A stretch of DNA of 64,000 bases. Source: Leptospira_A sp046736045. GTDB taxonomy: Bacteria > Spirochaetota > Leptospiria > Leptospirales > Leptospiraceae. The DNA is taken from NCBI RefSeq assembly GCF_046736045.1, contig NZ_CP177134.1, positions 1,922,001-1,986,000 of the forward strand, in the 5' to 3' direction. A program made the translations under genes and the position numbers. Below, in pieces: positions 35,804 to 45,025 of this stretch (positions are counted from its first letter, which is position 1; each line of letters opens with the position of its first letter). The notes beneath the pieces were generated by a model, which searched no databases, had not been told where the DNA came from, and saw only the letters and a program-made list of their open reading frames with translations.

Positions 35804-36721
35804 ATGAACAAAGAGTCTCTTCTTCTTGATTTAATCTGGGTGCTTAATTCGGAATATCTGATTCGACATCCGATTAATTTTTCAGAGACTAAAAGAGAAA
35901 AGCTTCGTTCCTCTTTAAGTTCTCACCTAATGAATGATAATGAGTCAAGTTCGAAAATTTTAGAATCATTTCCGAATTTGGAATCAGGCCGCTTAGGTCG
36001 TTATTTTGAATCTCTTCTCGGGTTTATTTTTTCAAAAAGTGATTATGTTCGATTGCTTGATAAGAATATACCTATTCGCAATTCAAACAAAACATTAGGA
36101 GAATTTGATTTTTTATTAGAATGTGAAAATAATGAGAATATTCATTTAGAAGTAGCTTTGAAATTTTATCTTAAATTAAAACAAGAACCGAATCTTTCCT
36201 CATACATCGGGCCAAATGGAATGGATCGTTTGGATCTAAAACTTTCAAAGTTATTTAACAATCAATTGACTCTATCCCAAAGAACGGAAGGCAAAGATTA
36301 TTTGGAACGCAAGTATGGTAAACCATTTACTCCGATGCTCTGGATTACTGGTTTTTTGTTTTATCCTATTGATGAATACCTTTCCGGGAATTATAAAAAA
36401 TCATTGTTAAGCGATCTGAATTTTCATCATAGCGCGGGCTTTTGGGTTTCGTGGGAGGATCGGTTGGAGGTACCACAAACAAAACTAAATTCCTACTACT
36501 CAATCCCAGCGCGCTTGTCGTGGCTTATGAATTATCCTATTAATTCGGACGTATATACTTATGATGCGCTCATTACATTTTTAAAAAACCTGGAAGATCC
36601 GGGCTTTTCTATTTTGATCATTGAATGGGATCAAGTCGGTATTATTCCGAGGGAGTTGTCTCGGGGTTTTTTAGTTTCACGAAAATTAATTGAAGCTGTA
36701 TCTCTTATGAATGAATCTTGA
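35804..36721 (+). CDS. DUF1853 family protein, PD-(D/E)XK nuclease-like
   Basis: A 305-residue protein that fits DUF1853: LGRYFESLLGFIF, then TLGEFDFLLECENNENIHLEVALKFYLK, then GPNGMDRLDLKLSKLFNNQLTLS and a G-x-LFYP-type segment. The arrangement E-x-D followed by E-x-A-x-K is the catalytic pattern of PD-(D/E)XK nucleases, the superfamily to which I believe DUF1853 has been assigned. A target is unknown. It lies 20 bp after the DUF1564 gene and 3 bp before the next orphan. Contains one AGGTACCACA decamer. Confidence 0.75.
   Translation: MNKESLLLDLIWVLNSEYLIRHPINFSETKREKLRSSLSSHLMNDNESSSKILESFPNLESGRLGRYFESLLGFIFSKSDYVRLLDKNIPIRNSNKTLGEFDFLLECENNENIHLEVALKFYLKLKQEPNLSSYIGPNGMDRLDLKLSKLFNNQLTLSQRTEGKDYLERKYGKPFTPMLWITGFLFYPIDEYLSGNYKKSLLSDLNFHHSAGFWVSWEDRLEVPQTKLNSYYSIPARLSWLMNYPINSDVYTYDALITFLKNLEDPGFSILIIEWDQVGIIPRELSRGFLVSRKLIEAVSLMNES
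36468..36477 (+). repeat. AGGTACCACA decamer, site 5
   Basis: Exact copy inside the DUF1853 gene, context ttggaggtaccacaaac. Confidence 0.7.
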
Positions 36722-36724
36722 AAT

Positions 36725-36982
36725 ATGAGTCGATTGAGTAATGGTTGGAAAATTCCAAATAGTCTGGAAGGAATGCAGGAAATGTTAAGTTCTTTCCAAA
36801 AGACAATTTCAGAGATGGAATCTGAAAATCCCCTTACCATTTTTCGGGAGCATATGGAAAATGGATTATTGTTTAAAGCTGGTTTGCAAGATGCTCTTAA
36901 TCAAATCAATACTTATGCCAATCTTTATGTTAGCGCCAGTGAGTTAAAAGAGGGGATTGCAAAGTGGGAAAAAGGGTCTTGA
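36725..36982 (+). CDS. Hypothetical protein, 85 residues
   Basis: A small helical, acidic protein with no signal peptide and no recognised family. It sits three bases after the DUF1853 stop and its own stop is immediately followed by the TTG start of the oxygenase gene, so it must be translated as part of that transcript. It could be a small partner of either neighbour. Confidence 0.6.
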   Translation: MSRLSNGWKIPNSLEGMQEMLSSFQKTISEMESENPLTIFREHMENGLLFKAGLQDALNQINTYANLYVSASELKEGIAKWEKGS

Positions 36983-37879
36983 TTGGACTTAAAACCTGAA
37001 CTTTTATCTGTTCTTCAGGGTAATACAAAGAAGTTTGTCGGGCCAAAATCTTTACCTGCTTTTTTAAAATTGGTTCAGTCTACGGTAGGTACCACATTTC
37101 CCGAAGCTGATCCTAGACGTCTCGTCTCTCAACTCAGGAAAGAAGATTTTTTTGCCCGAATGATCCGCTTGCGGTCTCAGATTAAAGACAATCCTGTGGT
37201 ACCTCAAACATTCTCCCCCATCTGGCAAGAGTTAGGCCTCGACCCACATGAAATCTACCTGGACGCCATTCGAATCCGGTGTGTTCCGGCTCGGTTCCAG
37301 GAAATCGAGGCAGCGGGCCCGGTCGCCTTCATCCATCGAGATCCTTGGTATGCCAACCCTCAATGCCAATTCAATTTATGGATTCCGGTTTATTCGGTTC
37401 CGAAGGAAGCAGGATTTCGTATTTACCCGTCTTATTTCAATCAGCCGATTCCTAATAATTCGAATCAATTTGATTACCGGAAATGGCTGGATGCCGGCGG
37501 GTTCCAATCAGCTAACAACAGCTCTTCGAAGCCTCAGCTTTTTCCATCTCCCGACTTTGATCCCATCGAACCGAGTCCTTTGGATGTTTTTGCCGACGAG
37601 GGAGAAATGTTTCTTTTTTCCTCTCATCATTTGCATGGAACTTCTCCGAATACTTCAGGCTTTGCCCGATTTAGTTTGGAAATCCGCTTTGTTCTTGAAA
37701 GTCACCTAACGAATAGAATCGGACCGGAAAAAATAGACAATCGTTCTCAAGGGAGCACCTTATCCCATATGTATCGTCTAACAGACTCTAGACCTGTTCC
37801 GGACCAATTGATAAAACATTACGAAAGGAAATTTGACTTTCATCAAAATAAATCGGATTCATTGGCTCGTTTAAGATAA
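36983..37879 (+). CDS. 2-oxoglutarate/Fe(II)-type oxygenase-like protein
   Basis: A 298-residue protein with a double-stranded beta-helix pattern. Candidate iron ligands are HRDPWY (His-x-Asp, about residue 118) and the distal His in LFSSHHLHGTSPN (about residue 210); SGFARFSLEIRFV supplies the Arg expected to hold 2-oxoglutarate. This resembles phytanoyl-CoA dioxygenase and small-molecule hydroxylases. The substrate is unknown. The start is TTG, directly abutting the preceding stop. The 3' end overlaps convergent nadR by 92 bases. Two AGGTACCACA decamers lie in inverted orientation within its 5' part. Confidence 0.72.
   Translation: MDLKPELLSVLQGNTKKFVGPKSLPAFLKLVQSTVGTTFPEADPRRLVSQLRKEDFFARMIRLRSQIKDNPVVPQTFSPIWQELGLDPHEIYLDAIRIRCVPARFQEIEAAGPVAFIHRDPWYANPQCQFNLWIPVYSVPKEAGFRIYPSYFNQPIPNNSNQFDYRKWLDAGGFQSANNSSSKPQLFPSPDFDPIEPSPLDVFADEGEMFLFSSHHLHGTSPNTSGFARFSLEIRFVLESHLTNRIGPEKIDNRSQGSTLSHMYRLTDSRPVPDQLIKHYERKFDFHQNKSDSLARLR
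37087..37096 (+). repeat. AGGTACCACA decamer, site 6
   Basis: Exact copy in the oxygenase gene (encodes VGTTF). Faces site 7 in inverted orientation. Confidence 0.75.
37195..37204 (-). repeat. AGGTACCACA decamer, site 7
   Basis: Exact copy on the minus strand in the oxygenase gene, 98 bases from site 6, forming a second inverted pair. Confidence 0.7.
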
Positions 37880-38843
37880 ACTCGATTCTTTCTGTTGCTG
37901 CCCTCTCTCTTTGTAAAAAATCTCCTTGTATCAAATGAAATTTTCTTTTTGCGGAATTCATTCCGTTAATGAATTTTTCCTTCATCTCGTTTCTGATATG
38001 TCCCAGGTCTCTCAATGGATCTTTTTCCCATGGGATATCAATATCCAAAAATAAGGAATCGTCATATTGCATCTGATAGGCGTAATTTTTCAACCAACTT
38101 GGACAAGACCCAAAATAATGTTCCGAATAAATTCTGGTCGTAAGCAAATCCGTATCCAAAAATAAAACCCGATTCGCATTTTTTGCCAATTCGACTTCCG
38201 ATTGCAAATGCCCTTGTGCAATATAGGGAATATCTTTCTCGATTACAAATCCTTCTCTTTTCTCCAAATACTCTCTAGCATATTCGGGAACCCAATTGGT
38301 TTGAAATTGTTTGGCAAGTTTTCCGGCAAGAGTTGTTTTTCCTACAGACTCACTTCCAGTGATCACGACTCTTTTTAAAAAATAAGGTCTTTCTATTTCC
38401 GGAATAAAATCCCAGTAGAGCGAAGGCATATTTCTGATTTTGGAAGCCGATACGGGAAATGTTTTTCTTTCGATATCAATTAACTTATGTTTAGTGCCTA
38501 AAACTTCCGCCAATGGTTCTCCATAAGTTTCCGAAGTAAAAATGATATCAATCGGTGCAGGCGAATGATTTAAAATGGTTCGTTTCCAAATACTCCAAAA
38601 GTCAGGGTGTTCATGAGGTTCTTGCGGATTTTCATCCCGAACCCAAATGACTTTTACATCCAAATCAATCGTCAATTCTTTCATCCATTCATATCTTAGT
38701 TTGCCTGGAATGATTTCGCGATTCAAGGAGGATAAAAGAATAGTTAGGTGACTGCATTCTTTCCTTGCTTCCCGAATCAAATGCAAGTGCCCCAAATGAG
38801 GAGGATAAAATTTTCCAAGTATCAATCCATGGTTCGGTTTCAT
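37788..38843 (-). CDS. nadR: NadR-like NMN adenylyltransferase/nicotinamide riboside kinase
   Basis: A 351-residue two-domain protein of NAD salvage. The N-terminal nucleotidyltransferase domain has GKFYPPHLGHLHLI (HxGH) and VSASKIRNMP (the ISxTxxR-type motif). The C-terminal kinase domain starts with a P-loop, GSESVGKTTLAGKL, and has VLFLDTDLLTT. It should convert nicotinamide riboside to NMN and NMN to NAD. The N-terminal repressor HTH of enteric NadR is absent. It is the last gene of a leftward operon, 39 bp after the PaaK-like gene, and overlaps the convergent oxygenase by 92 bases. Confidence 0.88.
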   Translation of the reverse strand: MKPNHGLILGKFYPPHLGHLHLIREARKECSHLTILLSSLNREIIPGKLRYEWMKELTIDLDVKVIWVRDENPQEPHEHPDFWSIWKRTILNHSPAPIDIIFTSETYGEPLAEVLGTKHKLIDIERKTFPVSASKIRNMPSLYWDFIPEIERPYFLKRVVITGSESVGKTTLAGKLAKQFQTNWVPEYAREYLEKREGFVIEKDIPYIAQGHLQSEVELAKNANRVLFLDTDLLTTRIYSEHYFGSCPSWLKNYAYQMQYDDSLFLDIDIPWEKDPLRDLGHIRNEMKEKFINGMNSAKRKFHLIQGDFLQRERAATERIEFILNEPMNPIYFDESQISFRNVLSIGPEQV

Positions 38844-38882
38844 GATGGCTTATTGAAAATCCTAATTTTAATACCGGTTATT

Positions 38883-40265
38883 TTACGTTTGTTTTTCATT
38901 TAAAAATACCGGAATTTTATTTCCGTCGTTCGGTAGATCGAAAGAAAATAAAATCTCTGCGTTTTCTCCCAGTAGCTTTCGGAAAAGATCTTGTAATTCA
39001 TTCACCCAACTTTCCTGCGGGTGCAAATAAGTGGAAAGATTGATTTGATAAGAATCATTTTTCGTTTGAATGAATTGATGCCGTAAAACATTTGTTTGTT
39101 TTCTTAGGATGCGGGATATATCAACAGGGTTGATCCTTTTGTTTTCGGTATCGGTAAAAAAAATAGGTTTTCTTCCTTTCAATAATTGAATTTTAGGTGA
39201 AGGCTCTCCACACAAACATTTTCCATATTTGATCTTGCCCCAATCTCCCGTTTTATATCTGAGCAAAGGCAAAAAAGGATTTCTTCCGCCGGTAATTACG
39301 ATCTCTCCAAAATCAACAGACTCTCCTTCTTCGTTTAAAATCTCGATATGGATATCATGCGGTAAAATATGCATCCAATCTGGATCAATAGGACAGGAGT
39401 AGGCAATTGGTCCCGTTTCGTTTAAGGAATAAAAATTAACAATAGGGCATTGAAAATATCGCATCAATTCAGTTCGTAAATTATCTTCCAATTCCAATGC
39501 AGTGGAATGAAGTGCCTTTGGTTTGAAGCGAATTCCCATTTTCATTGCAGATTCAAAAGAATAGGGATCTCCTGATAAGAACACGGGATTGGATTCGAAA
39601 AGAAAATCATCTATATCCGATATATTTTTCCATTCTTTTTCCTTTAAGTTGATCTTGGCAAATAATGCTCCTTCCGCCAAACTATGAGTAGTTGCATAAA
39701 CAATCGTTTCATTCTGATGACATAATTGAATTCCCGAGGTTGTGTTCGGATTGTGAGGAACTTTTATTCCATGTTGATTCAGAGAATATTCTATGAGAGG
39801 CACATAACAGCCGATTGCTCTCGGATGGTTGGGGGCAAGGATCGGTTTTCCCGTTGTGCCGGAAGTGGGATTTACCACCATTCTTGAAAAGTCGGTATTT
39901 GCGGGTAAAATTTCAGTAATCCGATTTTGCAGATCCTCTCTGGTCATCGGTTGAATTTCGGAAAAATTTTCCTTTAGAGACACATCTTTCAATTTTTCAT
40001 AAAAATATGAAGAATTGAATTTATGTTTTCGAATCCATTCGATTGTCTTGGGACCAGGTTCTCCGGAGTGGGACTGCCTATTTAGATGAAGTTCGTTTTC
40101 ATATTCTTTTACGAATAGATAGTCTTCCTCTGTAATCCGATCTCCGGTAATATTGTTCCAGTTAGGTGCATATTTTGATCCGATTAATTTTGATAAACTT
40201 TGAAACCACTCTTCTTTCATGAGAGGTGTGGATGAAAAGTATTTTTCCCTATCCAAAAAAATCAC
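38883..40265 (-). CDS. PaaK-like adenylate-forming enzyme (AMP-binding family)
   Basis: A 460-residue member of the phenylacetate-CoA ligase/CapK branch of adenylate-forming enzymes. The P-loop-like PTSGTTGKPILAP, the aromatic-substrate-site YSLNETGPIAY and LLRYKTGDWGKI are visible, and the C-terminal lobe (about 355-460) is present. Such enzymes activate a carboxylate as acyl-AMP, often then making a CoA thioester. The acid here is unknown. It starts at GTG 40265, overlapping the preceding gene by 4 bases (GTGA). The context is unusual: it is embedded in a MoxR/VWA operon rather than a phenylacetate or capsule cluster. Confidence 0.82.
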   Translation of the reverse strand: MIFLDREKYFSSTPLMKEEWFQSLSKLIGSKYAPNWNNITGDRITEEDYLFVKEYENELHLNRQSHSGEPGPKTIEWIRKHKFNSSYFYEKLKDVSLKENFSEIQPMTREDLQNRITEILPANTDFSRMVVNPTSGTTGKPILAPNHPRAIGCYVPLIEYSLNQHGIKVPHNPNTTSGIQLCHQNETIVYATTHSLAEGALFAKINLKEKEWKNISDIDDFLFESNPVFLSGDPYSFESAMKMGIRFKPKALHSTALELEDNLRTELMRYFQCPIVNFYSLNETGPIAYSCPIDPDWMHILPHDIHIEILNEEGESVDFGEIVITGGRNPFLPLLRYKTGDWGKIKYGKCLCGEPSPKIQLLKGRKPIFFTDTENKRINPVDISRILRKQTNVLRHQFIQTKNDSYQINLSTYLHPQESWVNELQDLFRKLLGENAEILFSFDLPNDGNKIPVFLNEKQT

Positions 40266-40819
40266 TCTCTATTGTATTTGGAAGCGGCTTCTTCTTCCTC
40301 TGCCCGTTTCATTCTCTCTAAAATTTCTTTAGCCCTTTCTTGTGCCTTTTTGGATTCTTCCAAGATTTTGATTCTTTCTATGGTATCAATGGAACGGAGT
40401 CTGTCTTCAAAATATTTTTTATCTTCTTTGAGGGGTAACAAATCTAAGGCGGCAAATAATAATCGGACAAGTTCTTCTGCCCGCTCATTGTCGTGAATCC
40501 ATTCCGTATAAGGAGAAACCGAACTTGCCAATTCGGGCAGTTTGGTATTGAGAAAATCGATTAATTTTTTCGGGACAAAATTTTCTTTTTCCCATTCCTG
40601 ATCGGAAAGGATATGAATGATAAGAGTATGTAGTCCTTGTAAATTTTTGTCCGAGTGATTTGCGGATTTGAGATGTTCCAGATGTTTTGAATTATTAATT
40701 TCATTAGTGAAACGAATGAGAGTATCATTCCATAATGCAGCGATATCAATCTTACCCGGCTGTATTTGAAATGTAGGAAATTCAGCGATTCGTTTGATGT
40801 AATATCTTATTTCTTTCAT
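40262..40819 (-). CDS. Hypothetical protein with C-terminal coiled coil, 185 residues
   Basis: An all-helical soluble protein. The last 45 residues (from about IERIKILEESKKAQERAKE) form a highly charged coiled coil. No known family. It overlaps the VWA gene upstream by 38 bases and the PaaK-like gene downstream by 4, so its place in this operon is firm and its function probably tied to it. Confidence 0.65.
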   Translation of the reverse strand: MKEIRYYIKRIAEFPTFQIQPGKIDIAALWNDTLIRFTNEINNSKHLEHLKSANHSDKNLQGLHTLIIHILSDQEWEKENFVPKKLIDFLNTKLPELASSVSPYTEWIHDNERAEELVRLLFAALDLLPLKEDKKYFEDRLRSIDTIERIKILEESKKAQERAKEILERMKRAEEEEAASKYNRE

Positions 40820-42491
40820 ATGTTTTTTTTACGAAGGTTTTGCTGAATTCTATCAATTGATCCCAATTGGAGATAGGGTAAATTTGCCATCCATCCTCTT
40901 CCATTGTTTTGATCGTTCCGCTTAATTTGGGATTATAAAGATTAAGTACCATTGATCCGCCACCGCCGGCTTTCTCTAACATTGATTTAACGAGAGCTCT
41001 TGGGTTTTCAGGATACTGCTGATCGTACATAGTGTCCACACCTTCATCCGAGATGATAAGAATATGGGTTTTTCTCGAATTTTTCGACCGATTCGTATAT
41101 TCGCTTTTTAACAAATCCAGAGGAAAACAAGTCCCTCCTCCTATAAATCCTGTTAAAATCTCCATAATGTCTTTTTCATTTCGGGTAAAAGTTTTCGTTG
41201 TCTTGTATTCGTTTTCTCCCGACCAAAGTGTTGTGCGAACCTGAGAGCCGACGCGCAGAGCGGAAAGCGCAATGATCGCACCGGCTAGTGTCAAAAATGA
41301 AGTTTCAATAAGCGGGTTTGGCATGGAACCTGAACAATCGACGAACAAGTCTAAGTCGATCGGATTCATATCTTTTTCAAAAGAAGGCATTTCACTGAAA
41401 TAATTTTCAACTGTAGTATAACCGGGGATTACAACCGGGCTTCTTACCACCGATTCCACCCAATTGATATCTTCTATCGGGGAACCTAGTTCCCAACCTT
41501 CGCTTCCTTCCAAAATCATTTCCGGTGCGGAAGGAGTCATTAATTGAGGAAAGGAGACCAAATAAGGTAAAGCCTTCTCTTTATAAAATTTATATGCCAT
41601 TTCTGATTGGCTGACTTTAATACCTAATGCCTGACAGATGGAGGAATATTGCGCAGGAGTTAATGAAGCGGTTTTCGGTTTTGCGTTAGATGGCTTGTCT
41701 TTTTCCTTTTTTCCACCTAACGAAGGATCACTGCCTGATTCGAAAATAGATTCGATTTCTACATCGGTGATTCCGGAAGGAATCTCCGCACCTTTACCTG
41801 CGTCCGAAGTATCGTTAATTACACCTAAGATTTTGATAGTTTCCGCGCTGTCCTTGCCTATAAAATAAGGATAACATATATTTCCAAAATCATAAGCTCC
41901 TCTCACCCAATCATTGGGAAAGTTACGAATGATCCGATTTACAAGCATGGCATCCGCATTCGCACTTGTATCCACTTTACCAAGCGTTAATGTTTCTTCC
42001 GGCAAGGCCCAGAGGATTTCGTAAGTCCTCATATAAAAATTCCAAAAAGGATCTTTCTGTTTTCCGATCTTTCGATACACTTCTTCCATACATAAATGAT
42101 TGTATCGTTTTAAATGATCATTGATGAAAAGATCGGTGTATACATTTACAATGAGGCCGGCCACATGTTCGAATCTAGGCATCGCTGTTTGGATCAGATA
42201 AATGAGTTTTCCGTGATCTGCCAGATCTCCGGGGCAATATACATGATGTCCGATTTCATGACCCATGATTTCCAGAGGATAATCTTCCAGTTCCAACTCT
42301 TTGATTTTGCGAAGTGATAATAATACTTTATGATCTGTTAAACGAATTGCGGCGAAAGAAGTTGTAAATCCTTCTTTTTCTTCCATATCTTTTGTCAATA
42401 TAAAGTTAGGTGATGATAGTTTTACGTAGTCACTCCAGAGCTGCAGTGCTTCCGGCCATTTTTTTTGCCAAAGATCCACTATATAATTCAT
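40782..42491 (-). CDS. VWA-domain protein with HExxH zincin-like N-terminal domain
   Basis: A 569-residue protein. The N-terminal half has a metallopeptidase-like motif, MGHEIGHHVYCPGDLADHGK (about residues 76-95), with HExxH and a further His 10-12 residues later. The C-terminal half is a von Willebrand A domain with a full MIDAS: LFVDCSGSMPNP (DxSxS), GGGTCF (Thr) and IISDEG (Asp). The middle is a Lys/Ser-rich linker. This layout recalls DUF2201/COG3864 proteins, predicted metal-dependent peptidases with a VWA-like domain that pair with MoxR ATPases. It overlaps its upstream neighbour by 4 bases (ATGA). It is probably a substrate- or metal-binding partner of the MoxR ATPase two genes upstream. 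Confidence 0.8.
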   Translation of the reverse strand: MNYIVDLWQKKWPEALQLWSDYVKLSSPNFILTKDMEEKEGFTTSFAAIRLTDHKVLLSLRKIKELELEDYPLEIMGHEIGHHVYCPGDLADHGKLIYLIQTAMPRFEHVAGLIVNVYTDLFINDHLKRYNHLCMEEVYRKIGKQKDPFWNFYMRTYEILWALPEETLTLGKVDTSANADAMLVNRIIRNFPNDWVRGAYDFGNICYPYFIGKDSAETIKILGVINDTSDAGKGAEIPSGITDVEIESIFESGSDPSLGGKKEKDKPSNAKPKTASLTPAQYSSICQALGIKVSQSEMAYKFYKEKALPYLVSFPQLMTPSAPEMILEGSEGWELGSPIEDINWVESVVRSPVVIPGYTTVENYFSEMPSFEKDMNPIDLDLFVDCSGSMPNPLIETSFLTLAGAIIALSALRVGSQVRTTLWSGENEYKTTKTFTRNEKDIMEILTGFIGGGTCFPLDLLKSEYTNRSKNSRKTHILIISDEGVDTMYDQQYPENPRALVKSMLEKAGGGGSMVLNLYNPKLSGTIKTMEEDGWQIYPISNWDQLIEFSKTFVKKTYERNKILHQTNR

Positions 42492-43435
42492 GATGCGACT
42501 CTGTAAAAAAGAAAAATAGAGTAGGAATATCTAACTGTAACCAGAATGAAACTTTCTTCCAGCACAGCGGATGTGATATCCGAAAGGGAAATTGATTTTT
42601 CCAAGACGGCCTTCCAAAAGGGATGATCAATTTTAACAGGACCGGGGTTGTCTGAAATGGATTCACTATAAAGACTGTCTCCGAATAAATCAAAATACAA
42701 TCGGTAACGATTTTCATCCGAAACAGCATAATACCCGTTTGCATCTTTGCCTACTAACGGCTGTTTGAAAAATTCTCCGCCAAGGAGAGGATACCCCGAG
42801 ATCAGCTTGTATTTGATTTTGAAATCCGTTTGTTGTATATTTTCTCCGAAAGGAGATTTTTGGAAATTGGTTTGAAAGGCGGTAAAGTTTCCTCCCCATT
42901 CCGTTACAAGAGAATCCTTTAGTTTTTGCGGGAGATCCGCCGTTTCCTGCAGAGAAATTTCCCTGTATTCCGGTTTTCCTCCAACCCAAGCGAGAAAGCT
43001 TATGATTTTTTTCAGATCTTTTATCGAACTGATTTCATTGCTAATCATAGTTAATCGGCTGATGAATTTTTTTTCTTTTGCCGGATTGAATTTGGAGGCC
43101 GCATTTGCAAGATAGGAAAGAGTCGTTCTTATATCTTCCTGCAATGGTACCTTTAGTCCTGCAATCAATTGAAAGAAACGGGCTTCTTTTTCACCTTCCG
43201 GTTCTTTCAAAATTCCTTTGGACAATAATTTTAATAACAAATCGAAAGAAGTCAGGATTTGTCCGGAATTCGGAGATTCACCTAACGCCTGACTGAGTGA
43301 ATTATAAAAAGGTTCTAAAAAGGATTTCAGATTGTTCTCGGAAAAATTCGTATTGGATTGTTTTGTCATTTGAACCAATTGGTTGCAATTGTCCTTCTCC
43401 TCCAATAGTCCTTTTTTCCAACCTTCCGGAATCAT
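42488..43435 (-). CDS. Hypothetical protein between MoxR and VWA genes, 315 residues
   Basis: A soluble, mostly helical protein for which I recognise no family. The first 170 residues have helix-loop patterns (LLKLLSKGILKEPEGEKE) and the last 120 are beta-rich with aromatic residues. It overlaps both neighbours by 4 bases (MoxR gene upstream, VWA gene downstream), so it is probably a fixed third component of the MoxR/VWA machine. Confidence 0.65.
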   Translation of the reverse strand: MIPEGWKKGLLEEKDNCNQLVQMTKQSNTNFSENNLKSFLEPFYNSLSQALGESPNSGQILTSFDLLLKLLSKGILKEPEGEKEARFFQLIAGLKVPLQEDIRTTLSYLANAASKFNPAKEKKFISRLTMISNEISSIKDLKKIISFLAWVGGKPEYREISLQETADLPQKLKDSLVTEWGGNFTAFQTNFQKSPFGENIQQTDFKIKYKLISGYPLLGGEFFKQPLVGKDANGYYAVSDENRYRLYFDLFGDSLYSESISDNPGPVKIDHPFWKAVLEKSISLSDITSAVLEESFILVTVRYSYSIFLFYRVAS

Positions 43436-45015
43436 TTGCTCGTTTGTATCCAGTTCAGATAATTCGTATATCTTTGATGGAGGTATTTGAGTTTCAATAA
43501 ATCATCATATACATGTCCGTAGAGTTTTCTTTGTTTACTGATCTTTTCAACTTCCAATTCGATAGCGAGGATTCTTTCTTTCGTATCTCCGGAAGAAAGA
43601 CCTTCTAACCCCTGTTCGAAGATATGGCTTAAGTTTGCAACCGGATCGTTTTTGTCCAAACCCAAACGATCGTATTCGGCGCAGGACAGTTCGAATAACT
43701 TTCGAATCCAACTGATCCGATCACTTCGATAGACTTGGTGACCTGGCTCTTCAAAAAAAGGTGAATCCGGATTTTGAACCAGTTTATCATGTAAAACAAA
43801 CGGTAGAATATGAGAAAGATCATCCAGGCTTACGGCAGACTCTCCTCTGAAATAAGCAAGCGCCTTCGCATAATTGATGCAGGTGAAGATAGCCCGCACT
43901 GACAAACCGTTTTTAGTTTGCGAACCCAAATCCTTTTTTTTGTCTTTTCCCTGATCGGAAGCGGAAAATACGGAAAAATCAACTCCGGAGAGTTTTACCG
44001 TATCTTTCGTTTTGTATTCGATTTGTTCTCCTCCCGGTTCGAAAAATTCAAACTGAGAGGCAAAAAATTCCATTCTTCTCCGCAGTGGTTCGGGAAATTC
44101 GATATTACGGATTTCTTCTCCCATGGATTCTATTTCCGATTCATTAAAAATGATTTCAGGAGGGACCATCGTTTCCGGTTTGAAGTTGTCTTCCACTCTT
44201 TGTAATAAGTCCCTGATGAAACGAGTGTTAAAGTGAAGCGCCTTGACAACCACATCGATTCTGTCTTTTAAAGCTTCGATAACCTGATAAGTACCTCCGC
44301 CTGCGTCGTCATTGGCTGTCAGATACCATGCTGCATCAGGACATTCGAATACTTGATCGAATAACTCCGCATAGTTGTCTCCGAGCACTGTGAGTAATGC
44401 CGATTGTGTTCTTGTGGGAATACGATTATATTCGTCAATGACCTTAACCCGCATGCCCAACCATTTTCTCCAAGATATCTTGATCTCTTCCATTGATTTT
44501 GCATTCATCAGATCGGAAGGAAGGGGATTTCCCAGTAGATCGGTAATCGTCATCTGGGGTTGGCCATGTTGGATCGAACGTTTGATTTCCTTCAGCGGAT
44601 AACCTGCGAGCACTGCCATTAAGATGGCAGATGCTGTTTTTCCCCGGCCGGGTCCTCCGACTAAAAGGCATTTTCCTCGTACTATCAATGTTAGTAGGGG
44701 AAGAAGTACGAAACTGGAATAACTTTGCCCCGATGGTAAAACGATTTTTGTTTTAAAATCACCGATTGTGAATTGAGTGGGGGGAGTATTGTTGTATTCT
44801 ATATCATAAAACGGGTTGATGATCGCATAATTGGTAACCCAAAAATATGCCTTTCTCAATTTTTCATCGAGTCCTGTCGCGGAGTCTCCCGTTCCTTGAA
44901 TGGAAAGAGGTCCTTCTTCCAAAAGGGAGGCAATGTCAAATTTCTTTTTGTTGTCTTTGTTACCGGGAAGAGTAGGGGATTGCGAAACTTTTGTAGCCGC
45001 AATTTTTAAATCCAT
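43432..45015 (-). CDS. MoxR-type AAA+ ATPase
   Basis: A 527-residue AAA+ ATPase. Walker A is VGGPGRGKTASAIL and Walker B is VKVIDEYNRIP, followed by LLTVLGDNYAELF. Sensor 1 is YLTANDDAGGGTY, and RIDVVVKALHFNTRFI follows. An N-terminal 90 residues precede the ATPase core and a helical C-terminal domain follows (about 380-527). MoxR ATPases work with VWA-domain partners as chaperone-like remodelling machines, for example in metal insertion or conflict systems. A good Shine-Dalgarno sequence (GGAGAA) precedes ATG 45015. It overlaps the next gene by 4 bases. Confidence 0.88.
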   Translation of the reverse strand: MDLKIAATKVSQSPTLPGNKDNKKKFDIASLLEEGPLSIQGTGDSATGLDEKLRKAYFWVTNYAIINPFYDIEYNNTPPTQFTIGDFKTKIVLPSGQSYSSFVLLPLLTLIVRGKCLLVGGPGRGKTASAILMAVLAGYPLKEIKRSIQHGQPQMTITDLLGNPLPSDLMNAKSMEEIKISWRKWLGMRVKVIDEYNRIPTRTQSALLTVLGDNYAELFDQVFECPDAAWYLTANDDAGGGTYQVIEALKDRIDVVVKALHFNTRFIRDLLQRVEDNFKPETMVPPEIIFNESEIESMGEEIRNIEFPEPLRRRMEFFASQFEFFEPGGEQIEYKTKDTVKLSGVDFSVFSASDQGKDKKKDLGSQTKNGLSVRAIFTCINYAKALAYFRGESAVSLDDLSHILPFVLHDKLVQNPDSPFFEEPGHQVYRSDRISWIRKLFELSCAEYDRLGLDKNDPVANLSHIFEQGLEGLSSGDTKERILAIELEVEKISKQRKLYGHVYDDLLKLKYLHQRYTNYLNWIQTSK

Positions 45016-45025
45016 TCGATTCTCC

